Shown here piece by piece: positions 44,481 to 56,849 of a DNA stretch of 64,000 nt. The stretch lies in assembly GCA_030704615.1 (NCBI GenBank), contig CM060733.1, positions 72,974,001 to 73,038,000 on the forward strand, in the 5' to 3' direction. The position numbers and the translations under genes were made by a program. The first letter of the stretch is position 1. Every line of letters starts with the position of its first letter. The DNA comes from Takakia lepidozioides. Lineage: Eukaryota > Streptophyta > Takakiopsida > Takakiales > Takakiaceae. Below the pieces are notes generated by a model. That model ran no database searches and was not told where the DNA came from. It worked only from the letters and a program-made list of their open reading frames with translations.

Positions 44481-46185
44481 ATTCAACATGGAAATTTAGG
44501 GCCGATTCTAATAAGAGGGAAAAACAGGGTGAAATGTGTTGAAGAAGGTGCCCTCATTGCCTGATTTTACCAATTGTGTCGCTGCTGCTGCGGCTTCCAG
44601 TTGACCATCTACCCATGCAGGTTTCTTGTAGCTATTCTCCCACAAGGAATCATAGGCAATGTTGTGCTTGAAATGTGGCCCTCACCGATGAATCTGGACC
44701 CACACTCTATCCCTGCTCCTTCAGCTATCCATGCCTCTGCACAAATCATGCATACATCCTTGCCTTGCTGGTAGCAGCTGACAATAACAGCCTACATTTG
44801 TTCTAGGAAACACCCAACTCAACTTCTCACACTAGTTCATATGCTCAATTGCATCTGCTACTCTCTGTAATCCAACAGACATTCACCTTTTTGCCACAAT
44901 TGGGCCACCATTGATTAGGGTCAGAAAAGTATTCATGCCACAGCTTCATGACTGTTTAGGGTTCACTGTCACAAATGAAAGTGTGTTTGTCAGAATTCTG
45001 CCCACCCCAACAGCTCAGTCACTCCCACCCATGTAAGGTACCATGCTGTATCAAGTATAAACCCTGGAAAAGTACATGCAATAGCAGAAACCAACTCTAC
45101 ACCATAGCACAACTGGCTTGGTACCTCCCATGTGGAGCTTGCCTCCGCCTTCTACCATTTCGCCTCTGCCTTGCAGGTGCATTCAAGTTGGCAATGGCCA
45201 ATTCAGCAATTCAAAGGCTCCATCCCACTTCACTGCTGTGCACATCCTGCAAGCATCGCGCTCCACGACACCACATCTTGTTCAGCCATGGTGTTGAACA
45301 CTCCCTAAACTTGACCAAATCAGAAAAGTATTCATTCCACACCTTCTCCTCATCTCTTGTACCTGTTTCTGGATACTTTCCTGTTGTCACATTGGCAGTA
45401 TCATGTCAAAGTCACTCCAATCTATCAAAGATTCAGTCAACCAGCTAACTTGCATAATTCAACATGGAAATTTAGGGCCGATTGTGATAAGGGGGAAAAA
45501 CAGGCTGAAATGTGTTGAAGAAGGTGCCCTCATCGCCTGATTTTACCAATTGTGCCGCTGCTGCTGCGGCTTCCAGTTGACCATCTACCCATGCAGGTTT
45601 CTTGTACCAATCCTTCCACAAGGAATCATAGGCAATGTTGTGCTTGAAATGTGGCCCTCTTGGATGAATCTGGACCCACACTCTATCCCTGCTCCTTCAG
45701 CTATCCATGCCTCTCACAAATCATGCATACATCTTTGCCTTGCTGGTAGCAACTGACAATAACAGCCTACATTTGTTCAAGGAAACACCCAACTCAACTT
45801 CTCACACTAGTTCCTATGCTCAATTGCATCTGCTACTCTCTATAATCCAACATGCATTCACCTTTTTCCCACAATTGGGCCACCATTGATTAGGGTCAGA
45901 AAAGTATTCATGCCACAGCTTCATGACTGTTTAGGGTTCACTGTCACAAATGAAAGTGTGTTTGTCAGAATTCTGCCCACCCCAACAGCTCAGTCACTCC
46001 CACCCATGGAAGGTACCATGCTGTATCAAGTCTAAACCCTGGAAAAGTACATGCAATAGCAGAAACCAACTCTACACCATAGCACAACTGGCTTGGTACC
46101 TCCCATGTGGAGCTTGCCTCCGCCTTCTACCATTTCGCCTCTGCCTTGCAGGTGCATTCAAGTTGGCAATGGCCAATTCATCTGC
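44465..46185. repeat. Tandem duplication, 976-bp period, at the 3' end of the CACTA transposase gene
   Basis: The segment starting CCAGCTAACTTGCA at 44465 is repeated from 45441 with about 95% identity by eye. The second copy contains the true C terminus of the transposase gene (46072 onward); the first contains a duplicate of that C terminus near 45110-45215 and its downstream sequence. Each copy has a minus-strand ORF with WVDGQLEAAAAAAQLVKSG. Confidence 0.8.
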
Positions 46186-49100
46186 CTCACTCAAAGGAAC
46201 ACAAACAGCAAGCTCAGTCATGATGTTATGAGGAATTTCAGGAGGCACCATGCCTACATAAATGTCTCCCTCACCCAGTGCCACTTCTGTAATATCGTGA
46301 ACCACTCGTCGGGATCGAGGGTCCTTGTGAAGGACCACCTTCCAGTTCCCTCGTGAACTTTTTTCATCCGAGAAAAAAACTTGCTCCACCTGACTAGGGA
46401 ATGTCCAGGGCTGCTCCATCCCAGGCAACATGCGACTGAAGTCAACCAAGAGAAAGCCATAATCATCTCGTTTCATGGTGGCATTCCGGCCCACCATGTG
46501 TGACCTCACCCATGTACACAAGAACAGAATTGGGTGAAGAATTCCGTAATCCAGTTGAATTATTTCTCTTACAACACCCACATATTCCAATTGGGATAAC
46601 ACTCGTCTGGACATACCTGCTCTGTTTTCGCTTTCCTGATGGAATACTTGAGCAACTCCAGAATCAAATGTCACCCTGTCTCTGGCGCCAGTCCCATCAC
46701 TTATTGCTCGAAAGTGATTGCCGTAAGCATACATGGACTTGAAGCCCAATGACTGTACTGCTGGTGGTATACATAAATGGCATATGTCCAAATCATAGGA
46801 CTCACCTGAACTCACCTTGCGTTGGACAGCACCTTCAATCCATTCATGGAATGGAGCCAGTAAGCGCATATCTGTTGGGTATGGAATTTCTCCATTGTGG
46901 TGGTCTTGGTCCACAAAAGGTATGCTGTTCTGAACTCAGTGCGGGATGCTTCTATGAGTGCCATCTCCTCTTCATAGGCCCTGTCCAAATGAGAATTGCA
47001 AATTAGGATTACAGCTTATACCATTGGCAGAAATGAAACACACAGGATATGATAAGCAACATACTTACTCAAGGAATGGTTTCATGCAATCTGTGTTGTG
47101 CAAAATATACTCGTGTGCACTGTCTCGTTCTTGAATGGTGAGGACTCGTACAGTTCCCAATCCTTCAACCACCTCCCCACTAACTGAGTCTTCTTCATTG
47201 GAGTCCCACACCCTTCGGCTTGTAGCATGAAATTCAGCCATATACTCAGTTAGAAACCCTAGGGCCTCATCCAAAGCATACCCTTCCGCCATGCTCCCTT
47301 CAGGTCGGCTCATATTCCTTACATAGCCTTTTAATGTCTTCATATACCGTTCCATAGGATACATCCAACGGCTAGACACGGGACCACACACCTCCAATTC
47401 GTCCACAAGGTGTACAAGCAAGTGAGTCATGATATCAAAAAATGACGGAGGGAATTCTTTCTCCAGCAGACACATAGTGATTGCAACATCTTCTTTTAAG
47501 GCCGGTACCTCAGCTGGATTAATGATCTTTGCACACACTTTTTGGAAGACTCGAGAAAGCCTCATAATTGCCATCCGTGGACCCTTTCCCAATACCCCTC
47601 GAATGCAAAGAGGTAAAATCTGCTGCATCATTACATGGTAGTCATGGGTTTTCATTGTAGACAGTTTATTGTCAGCCACATGTTTCTGGAATGTGGCAGC
47701 ATAACCTGTGGGGGCCTTTACTGCAGCCAATGTTTCCAAAAACAGCACCTTCTCATCTTCAGTAAGAACATATGGGGCCAAAGGCTTGACCAACTTGTTC
47801 GGGTGAGAGGGATGGGGTCTCAACCACAAGTGTTCACGAATGACATTGAGTTCCATATCCTTCCTAGATGTGGCTGTGTCCTTCTCCCCAAGAATGGTTC
47901 TCAGCACATTCTCACACAAATTTTTTTCACAATGCATCACATCCAGTGTGTATCGGATGAGTAAGTCTTTCCAGTATGGCAATTGGTTCAAAACAGTGAC
48001 CCGTTTCATGCCATGTTCCTTTGAAGGGTCCAGTTTTCCCCCCTCAGCCCCTCCCATTGCGAGATACAACTCTCTGGTTGTAGCCCGGTCAAATTGCTCA
48101 CTTGCAGTGACCACCATAGGAGCTGCTCTATGTTCCACATGTCCATTAAAGTGGGACGAGTTATTCCTATAGGGATGAATAGCAGGCAAGTATCTCCTAT
48201 GACCAAGATACAAAACTTTTTTGCATGCCTTGGAGTACCTGGAATCAACATTAGGGCCGCAAGCTGGGCAGGCCTTGTATCCCCCGTGTGCGCATCCTGC
48301 TAGCAACCCATAAGCTGGAAAGTCGTGGATTGACCACATCAAGATGGCCCTCATGCGAAATGACTGTTGCCCCACTAGGCTACTTCCATCCAATGCCTCC
48401 ACACCAACTTCCCACAACAATTTCAGCTCATCCACAAGGGGCTGCAGATAAACATCTGCATTGTCATTTCCCACAGATTGTGGTCCAGGAATCAATAAAG
48501 CCAACATCGTGAAAAATGGCTTAGTACACAGCCATGGTGGAAGATTATAGTTTACCAACATGACAGGCCAAGTTGACCATTTGTTTGATTTATCACTGTA
48601 AGGATTGACACCATCCCATGCGAGACCCAATCGCAGATTTCTGGGGTCCGCTGCAAACTCAGGCCATTTTTGGTCAATGTGGGCCCAAGCCTTGCTGTCT
48701 GCTGGGTGCCTAACCAAGCCATCCAAACTTCGATTCTTAAAGTGCCATGACAATAACTCTGAGATGGATTTGGCTTTATACATTCGAAGCAGCCTTGGAA
48801 TGATAGGGAAATGTCGAAGGACCTTACGAGGTACTGGTGTCTTCGTACCCACCACATAACGACATGCCTGACATTTTGGACAAACCTCCAAATTTTGAAG
48901 CTCCCTTCTGAACAACACACAACCTTTCGGACATGCATGTATACTCTCGTAATGAAGCCCGAGTTCCATTATGAGTTGTTTTGCCTCATAGTGGGACTTT
49001 GGCAGGCAATTGTCTGCTGGCAACAGTTGTCTTCCTAACAATGTAAGGAGTTCATCGACAAAGGTGTTTGACACACCATGGGTTTGACAAGCATTTAACA

Positions 49101-49873
49101 GCAGTAAGGTAGCAGACAATCGAGAGGAAGAACTCCCTACATACAAAGCCCTGGATGCCTCCTGCTCAAAACGTAAGGCACTCGCTGCACCACGATCACC
49201 ATCGCTCTTCAGTCCACCATCAGTCTGCTCTGGCACTCCATCTGTGTCCCATTGGCCCTGTGTTCCATCTCCCGGTTCCTCATGTGCATCACCAGTTTGC
49301 ACCCCATTATCTGTAGTTGCGAATGTCTCCCGGAGCATTCTAAGCATGTCAAGATTACGATCCAAGGTATCAGGACCACCTGCAGGGCTGGTTTCCGTTC
49401 TAAACCCCTCATGTTCGTCTCCAGAGTTTTCCTGCTTATAAGCAGTCCACATGTCAATCCACAATAAGATGGGGAGTTTAGGGTTGGAAATGGTGGATGT
49501 GGAACGTGCCATAATACAGGCACGTGGCAATAGGAAAACGGGCATGTACAATACTCTACACCTTACAACAATCCCGCTACCAGGAATTTGAACTGTTTCT
49601 TATAATTTCAAAGTATGCATCAGGGTTAAGGGAAGAGAATCCACAGATATGCACCGGGAGTTCTCGCAAGTTAGGATCTCGCAAGTTCAAAAGCAGATGA
49701 CGCTTAGCCCGGCCAATGGTTTGCCAGTTCCCACCATGACAGGCATTGCATGGACATAGAATTTTCCGAAGACCCAGTCTTCTTGCTCGCGCTTCCTCTA
49801 GTTTCCACAATCTGTCATCGTCATGTTCTGCTTGTGTCCGCCTTTGCAATCGATGGGCAGTAGGAGGGATCAT
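46072..49873 (-). CDS. CACTA transposase (Transpos_assoc, Transposase_21, DUF4218, DUF4216)
   Basis: Cut-and-paste transposase of the En/Spm type. Exon 1 (49873 to about 49578) has LRKILCPCNACHGGNW, the Transpos_assoc Cys motif. The main exon (to 47065) has CPKGCVLFRRELQNLEVCPK, GYKACPACGP and DVMHCEKNLCENVLRTILG (Transposase_21), then FFDIMTHLLVHLVDELEVCG and YPMERYMKTLKGYVRN (DUF4218). A perfect donor GTAAGT follows KPFL. The last exon (about 46983-46072) has YEEEMALIEASRTEFR, YVGVVREIIQLDYG, DDYGFLLVDFSRML and WKVVLHKDPRSRRVV (DUF4216). One frame change near 46915 may be a real frameshift or a small intron. The first intron probably runs from about 49578 to about 49438. Otherwise open over nearly 1,200 codons. 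Confidence 0.88.
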
Positions 49874-49902
49874 CTTGGCGACTGAGTGAGACTCGTCAGG
49901 AA

Positions 49903-52900
49903 ATGGAGACAGACATAGAGTGTCCAGAAGTTACACCAGGGCGCAAGCCTACAGCGAGGGAGGTAGAACGAGCAAAGCGTCAAGCGGAGAACAAGGCATT
50001 CTTCGCACGACTGAAGATCTACGACATTGCAAAGAGGTCCGAACTTGCGTTTTTTCATATGCCCTACCTAGCCCTAGCCATGAAACCGCATTAAAAGCTC
50101 CAAACCTGCAGAGAGGATATGTTAGGGTTTTGCTGCTGCTGACATTGTCTTTCTTCTTCTTCTTTGCAGCGTCGAAGCGAGATTGAGTCGCCCTAAACGC
50201 CTCGTTGAGGAAATCCTCAAACACACAGGTCCTCCTCGCCGAAGTCACAGAGTTCAACTCCTGCACTCTGCAATGTCACAACGGGAGAAAGAGGTAGAGC
50301 AAGAGGAGGAAGCGCAGGTGGTAGCGGAGTCAGACACAGAGGAGGCACGAGAGCAAGAATTGCAGCGAGACCAAGATTATGCCGCACATGAAGACTTGAA
50401 TGAGACCAGCTCGGAGTCAGAGATGGAAACGATGAAAGAAGCCCCAACAAAGAGAAAGCGCGCAAAGCACCCTGCAAACTCCCCAACCCATCAGCAGGTT
50501 TGCGATCTGCACCAAAGTTCCGAGTTTCAAACACTATATAACTTGTCCCAGTATAATTTAGGGTTCTGAGACCTAACAAGCTGATTGATATCTTTACGGA
50601 GCTGGTAGTACCTCGCCCACAATTCTCTGTTGGTTTCCAAATTGCAGCACTCTTTATAGAGGGCTCGTCTCTCAGCTATCTTGAGTTTAATCTCATTGGT
50701 CCACCAATTAACAGCTCTAGCACAGACAATTAGTTTCATCCCAATGATCTTGTCAACCACGGAGGAAACGAAACTCTCCCAAGAGTCCCCTGCTCTTTCG
50801 ACTTCATTTCTTGCGTTATCAGAGCGAGACTGAAGTTCTTGGAGCGATTGCATCGAGAGGGAGAGCCTCTTGCAAGGCCTGGACATACTCAACCTTGACC
50901 TCCTCATTATGAAGTTTTTCTATGCGCCACTTCCGAATCGAATGTTTCACATATCTCTTGGTGTTGGGAAAACACCTTTTGATCTCATTCCAAACCAGGA
51001 ACTGGTCAGAGGTAGCAATATCAGTTCTGTCGATCAACACATTCGCACACTGGGGGAACAAATTTTTGTCCATTATGATATAATCCACAATGGAGCGTTC
51101 CCCAGTTTGGGATTTCTCACGAGTCCACTGCACTTGGTCACCTCTTGTCCTGATATTCAAGGTGAAAAGCTGAAGATCTTCTAGACAGTTAATTAACTGT
51201 CTGCCATTAGAATGAGGGGCTCACTCCATTAGTAGGACTTACCGTGTTATAAACATTAGTTCAGGCTTTCCAGATTCCTTTTAGAAAGCCCTTCACACGT
51301 TCATCAGTTTTGTTGTATGTGGGCTACCAAGCAATGAGACCCCAACAGGGCCCACCGCTTTAGACTCAGCCTTGAGATATTGATAGTTGGTGAACAGAGG
51401 TGCAGGGACTATGTTCTTGATGGTCCTGAAGAGGGTCGCTCTCTGATGAGAATACCCCAGACTTGTATCACAAAATGGACATTGTCTTCAGGCCACCCAC
51501 ACCAGTGAGCATCGACAATCTCCCTTTCCTCTCTGCATCTGTTTATTGTTCAAAGGTAGACTCCCCATCCGGAGGTTAAATTTTCAGTCTAGTGCCAAGG
51601 GTAGGTCTGCCCTTCAGATCATCCTCAAAGTCCTCACCCATGTCACAAACTGGAAACGAGTTCAGGGAAGTTTATGCCTAACATTGTTTTGTTCGGACAT
51701 TCTTCATGCTTTTGACATGGCCTTAGACACTTCAGCCTCCACGTCAGATTCATCTAGCAGGGTGAGTTCTTCCTTCCTAATATTCAGGTATTTATCATAG
51801 GGTCGCTGGTATGAGGCATGCGATTCAGCTGACTGTACCATAGGTCTGACTGACAGGGTCTTCTTGCATAGGCCTTTGGGCTTGGCTTACCCACGTGGTT
51901 TGCCATCCCTAGTAGTATGGTCGTATTGTTTCACATGTTTCTGTTGAGCAATGTGTGCAGAGTTCAGTCAAAAAAAGGAAGGGAATTGCAGGGAAGGATG
52001 CGAACGAGCATAAGTCTCTTACTCCAGCAAAGTGTGCACCAACTATTGCGCCAACTGCTGTGATGAGTGGCGCGGTTGTTTCCCCTTACGAAAAACCAGC
52101 CCCGCCCACTCCACAGACTGACGTTCCAGCTCCCTTGTATCCACCAGTATCGGCTCCTCCCTCGTATCCGCTTATGTACCCACAGTATCCTGCCATGTCA
52201 GGGTATAATCTGCATGGGCACATGCCGTATCCTCACTATCAACCTCCAAACAATGATTCTCAGTGCCAGAATTACAATTCTTTTGCTCCACCTGCAGGCG
52301 CTCCAATGCATGATCCTAGTCAAGGTGGGTATTCCATTTACCACCATTATGGAATGCATCCCCATAGTATGTATCCTCCTCGGCCTATGTACAACCAACC
52401 TACTTCCTCCCTCTATCCTACCAGCCCTGCAAGACCACACCAGGGGCAGGTCCAGTATGGTGGCCACCAACCTTCAGGATCCAACTACAGTGGAGTACAA
52501 CTGCCGGCACCTTCGAGCTTCACTGCACCGCGGCCACCTCTTTATCCAACATCTCCAGGTACACCTAATACCCTGAAAGGGAAAGGCATTCTGAAACAGA
52601 CCGAGGATGCATTTGCTCCGCATCATCCTGTGGGGTGGGAGACAGCAGTCCAGCCCCAACAGAGTGAAGGTGGTAACATGCATGGTACTGCTGAAACCTT
52701 GCAGGATTCCAGCCTTAGTCCTGGGGGGACATCAGGTGTGACTCCTATAGAACGCAAAAATGCTTTAAGGAGGGAAAGAAGGGCACTTGCAAAAGATCTG
52801 AGAGACCAGGCTGCTCAGAATGTGGCTGTAGGGAGGAGGAAATTTTTCATTTCTTGTGATGAACTTGGAAACCCTGAAGGTCCTGCTCGGAACCAGTGGA

Positions 52901-55850
52901 TGACAGCTCTGCGAGGGCAGTGTCAACGTTTGTTGGACTGGTCATTGTATGCTCAGGATCAACCATTACACTTAATTGAAAAGATCATGGAGATCCTGGC
53001 TTCAGATTGGGAATACGGACCTCCTGGTCTTAACATAAAGGCTATTACAAAAACAATTTGCGGGCAGCTCAAGTACCAACGAAATAAGCTGTTCAAAAAT
53101 TACTATAGTGTGGGGCTGCCCAAACCCCATCATGTGCCAGACAAGACATGGGCACAACTAGTTGTTAGTTGGGGTTCCACTGATTTCAAGAAATTTCAGG
53201 CAAATGGTGTCAAGGCGCGGGGATGTGTGAAGAATACATCTCGATCAGGTCGCAGTGGAATCAGCGGTGTTGTAGCACGACTGGTATACTTCTCTTACAA
53301 CATAGGAAGTTCCCACATTTTTTTGCATTGACAAACTTTATGTGTTGGGTTTTTTTGGCTGGAGCTCAGAGTCTATTCCTATCACCATTGAATTAGTACA
53401 CATTGCTACTACTTGGGGGCCTTCTCAGAGTTGGGCGCCAGCAAGAAACTAAGCACTCTTATTGAGGGGGAGTCATTGACGCTATCCTAGATAATTCTTT
53501 ACTGTTGGCAGTGTGCTATGCTAGTCATTAACACTTGCAAGTTTGTTGCAATCACAGGAGAAGGAGACTGGACGTACACCAAGTTTGCAGGAGATCGCCG
53601 GTAGCGCCAGGAGTGACAAAGGCTACGGCTCGGGGTGTACAGGCAGTGCAGCCACAACGGTATATAAACTCAGTACCAATTCTGGTGTGAATTACATATT
53701 CGTGATTTCCATGCCATTGCTAGTTGCCGTTTGGTTCTGTTTTCTTACTAGTTCATCAGTCAGTGTAGTGAATTGTTACTTTGGAGGTGTTCTATGTGAT
53801 GGGGCAGGGAATTGGTTCACTAGCAGCTCGCCTCGATGCTATGGAAAACAAACAAGTGCAGATGGAAGCCAGCTCCAAGGCAGCTTTGGAAGCAGTCCAA
53901 GGCCAACTGGAGGCAGCAGCTGCATTCAACATTGCGCTCGCAGCTAAACTTGGCATGAATGTGCCAGATTCGGAACCTACAGGTCCACCATGCACCACCT
54001 TTGCGCCACACACAACAAATGAGACTATTTCTCATGTTATGGGCTCACCACTCAACCTGTTCAAGGCAGTTTCTTCACCGCCACCAAAGCCAAACACAAT
54101 AGGCTCATTGTTTGGGCTTTCAGAAATGGAGGGGGATGATGACATGGAGGGTTGGTCTGAAGGTGAACTCAATCCATCCCCCCATATTGTTGAGGCAACT
54201 GCAAAGTGTTCATCCGTTTTGTTGTCCCCTACACCAGTAGCACTTCCGGCATATGTACTACCCTCTCAATATGCCTGTGAGGTCTCCATGAATTTGCAGA
54301 GTGCCCCACAGAAAGGTGTGTCTTTTGTACATGATAATCATGTACAAGTTGTTGGTAATTGCCCTTTGGCAACTGAGAGGCAGAAACACATCCTTATACT
54401 TGACTTGAATGGATTGTTATGTGAGAGCAGACTACGAACAAGGGAACACCTAGAGCCCACTGTCACCTCCAGACCTGGGTGTCAGGAGTTTCTGGACCGA
54501 TGCCTTCAGATTTTTGATGTAGGTGTATGGTCTTCCATGTCATTGAGTAATGTCCTTCCAGTTGTGAAAGCATTGTTTCCTGCGAAGCAACCAAAGATGG
54601 TGCTTCACCAAGACTATTGTGACCAACCTGTGGGAATGGTGGACCCTCTCAATCCTTCTAAAACTGTCATGTACAAGAACTTATGTAAGTTTTGGAAGGA
54701 CTACAGCCATTACAATCCAACCAATACTTTGCTGGTGGACGATTCCCCACTCACTTGCTTACCCAACCCTGCAAATAATTGCATCTTCCCGTATCCATGG
54801 AAGTTGAGGGATCAGCCAAACTGCAAGAGGCTTATGAAAGAATTACTGCCTTGGTTAGAGGGTGTATCCAAGGCTGCACACATCCCTGAGTATGTGTCAG
54901 GGCACCCATACAGATATGGGCAGCCCAACTACTTGTTCAATACTGCAGCCATGGGTAGTGGATCACAACAATCTGCAAAGGCATCCGAACCAGGGCTTCC
55001 TGCTGCCAGAGTTCCAACGACTTTGCCTCCCAATGCAACAACAAAGCATAATCAAAGAAAGGTGAGAGCAAAAGATTCAATGCTTGGGCGCGTGGGTGGA
55101 TTTGTATTGTTAATGCTACTTCACAATGTGTGTCATTCGTGCTATTCTCATTTTTTGATCATGTATCATTCAATATGCAGATGGTGAAACCAGTGAAGCG
55201 TTCAATGGGCAGGGAAAGCACAATATGTGCTATCAATCAGACTACAACCACAGTGGATGTAACTGAACCATGGGGTGACCAACAAAATCCGCACAATGTA
55301 AGTACTTCCTTTGTCCTCTTTTGTTTCCTTGTCTGATGCTGGATCAATACACCCCCTATGTATCGCTGTGTAGCTGCACGATTGACAACCTACAAAGGTA
55401 GTTTTGTGACATCGTCCTACCACATCCATGTTGACCATGCAGAACCTGCTATCAACTAGGTATGGCACCGTTCCACCTTTGATCATGTCAGCATGGAGTA
55501 TAGAGACAAGCAAATGCAATTCAGAATTGGAAGTACTGCAATAGGTAGGGTTGGGGTGTTTGCTGGAAGAACGAGGATGCATTTTGCAGGAGTGCCAAGC
55601 TGTCAGTCTCTGTTCTCCAGGGTTCATTTCTGATATAGGAATCTGGTTTTTGTTGCAGTTTCAGATCGGCGACAAGGTGTTATTGTTTGATCCTTGTGCA
55701 CCAAAAAGAAGGGCAAGTGTGGGATATATTGCTGGATTTCCGAAAGCAAATGTGCCAGACAACTATTACCGTATCCATGTGAAATCGGTCATGATTTCAG
55801 AGGTTGTGTTGCCAATGTGGTTCATAATACAATTATTATCCATGTTTTAA
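49903..55850 (+). CDS. CACTA second gene: Transposase_24-like protein fused to an FCP1/NIF phosphatase domain
   Basis: Proposed exons joining in frame: 49903-50036, 50170-50497, 51961-53283, 53558-53659, 53787-55061, about 55182-55300, about 55663-55800. The N terminus is basic and then acidic (AREVERAKRQAENKAF). Exon 3 has a Pro/Tyr-rich tract, then WMTALRGQCQRLLDW and WAQLVVSWGSTDFKKFQANG (Transposase_24-like DNA-binding type). Exon 4 has EKETGRTPSLQEI. Exon 5 has a short coiled coil and then ILILDLNGLLCES, RPGCQEFLDRCLQIFDVGVW and NTLLVDDSPLTCLPNP, the three blocks of the FCP1/SCP phosphatase fold. The first block is DLNGLL, so the second catalytic Asp of DxDx[TV] is Asn and activity is doubtful. 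The tail FQIGDKVLLFDPCAPKR resembles the C-terminal domain of other CACTA partner proteins. Confidence 0.75.
50505..51230 (-). pseudogene. LINE fragment (endonuclease end and linker) in a CACTA intron
   Basis: The minus strand encodes NGRQLINCLEDLQLFTLNI, TGERSIVDYIIMDKNLFPQC and TSDQFLVWNEIKR, which match the end of an apurinic-like LINE endonuclease. A frame change follows, then NWWTNEIKLKIAERRALYKE, the region before reverse transcriptase. It is truncated at both ends and lies between exons 2 and 3 of the CACTA second gene, opposite in strand. Confidence 0.75.
51231..51960 (+). other. Rest of CACTA intron 2, no gene seen
   Basis: Intron-like sequence ending in the acceptor TGTGTGCAG at 51952-51960. 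A short minus-strand frame near 51300-51480 may be further LINE debris, but it is not recognisable. Confidence 0.5.
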
Positions 55851-56499
55851 ATAAGCTTTTGTTTAAATGAAACAAAACAAATCAAAATTCTAAAACAATA
55901 ATATATTACATATTAAATCAAGCAGCCAATGGCTTTTGGGGTGCTATCCCATTTATTATAAGAATAATAATAATAATAATATGACTATTCATTTTGGCAT
56001 TTGTCAACAAATAATAATTGTTTACTTTTCATCCAATAGGAACAAAACAGTGGATGTGACAGTATTCACACTAGTGTCATTGCGATCACACCACGACTTG
56101 AACCTGGTGTTAAATCTGTGTGAGAGAGTCCGTAAGAAGAGCCCTTAATATCTATTATTTATTTAATAATTCTGATGGACTCTATTACGTGGCATTCCCT
56201 TTGACATACATGTGGCAAACATGGTGGCGCCGAGGTGTAATAAGTACCGTAGAAAGACCATTAAGATTACTTAGTCAAAATAGTAGTTGAACTAACCAGT
56301 CAAAACGACCGTCAAAATATCCGTCAAAAGAGCCACCTAAGCCTACTGCCACATCACGTGCAAGTTTGGTGTGAGATGGTTTTTTTCACAGGACCAAGAA
56401 AGTTCACATGTGGTGCAAAAGACTAGGTTAACCTAACACCAAGGGGGGGTGTGAACGTGCGCTTTTTTCACACCAAAATGTGTGAGAAGAGCCGTTAAA
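55851..56499. other. CACTA right subterminal region
   Basis: AT-rich sequence with an AATAAT repeat (55962-55981) and several GTGTGAGAAGAGCC / AAGAGCCCTT motifs, which probably serve as subterminal transposase-binding repeats. Confidence 0.6.
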
Positions 56500-56521
56500 A
56501 AAACCAATTTCTGTACTAGTG
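56500..56521. repeat. CACTA right terminal inverted repeat
   Basis: CCAATTTCTGTACTAGTG ends at 56521, followed by the target duplicate AGC. Confidence 0.92.
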
Positions 56522-56849
56522 AGCTGCCAGAAATCGCTGCATGGAGAAAAATGAAATGCGGTGCCGAATTTCCGAGCTTCGGCGTGTACATGTTTCCTTT
56601 TACTCATATATGGATTTCCTTCACCTCAGGACTCTGATATCGCTGACTCTGGTATATTCATATGGACAGACACATTGTAGAAATGAGACCACAAATTGTA
56701 AACAGTGGGCCAATTACGGCAGTTCTTGAACACGTTGAAACACAAGCACACAGAAGTGAGGTACGATGGGTTGTTTTATTGATCGAACACGGTGACTCAC
56801 ATTTAGCAACTCCAAACAAATCTAAGCCGTTCCTCCTTCTACATGGGCG

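Larger units (their letters stand above)
43057..56521. mobile_element. CACTA (En/Spm-type) DNA transposon, 13.5 kb
   Basis: The left end is CACTACTACAGAAACCGG and the right end, read inward, is CACTAGTACAGAAATTGG. The 3-bp duplication AGC lies at 43054-43056 and 56522-56524. AACGGCTCTTCT followed by CACAC-like sequence recurs near both ends as subterminal repeats. It carries a transposase gene (minus, 46072-49873) divergent from a second gene (plus, 49903-55850), a captured PPR fragment, a tandem duplication and a LINE fragment in an intron. It is inserted in element B's second palindrome array. Confidence 0.93.
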
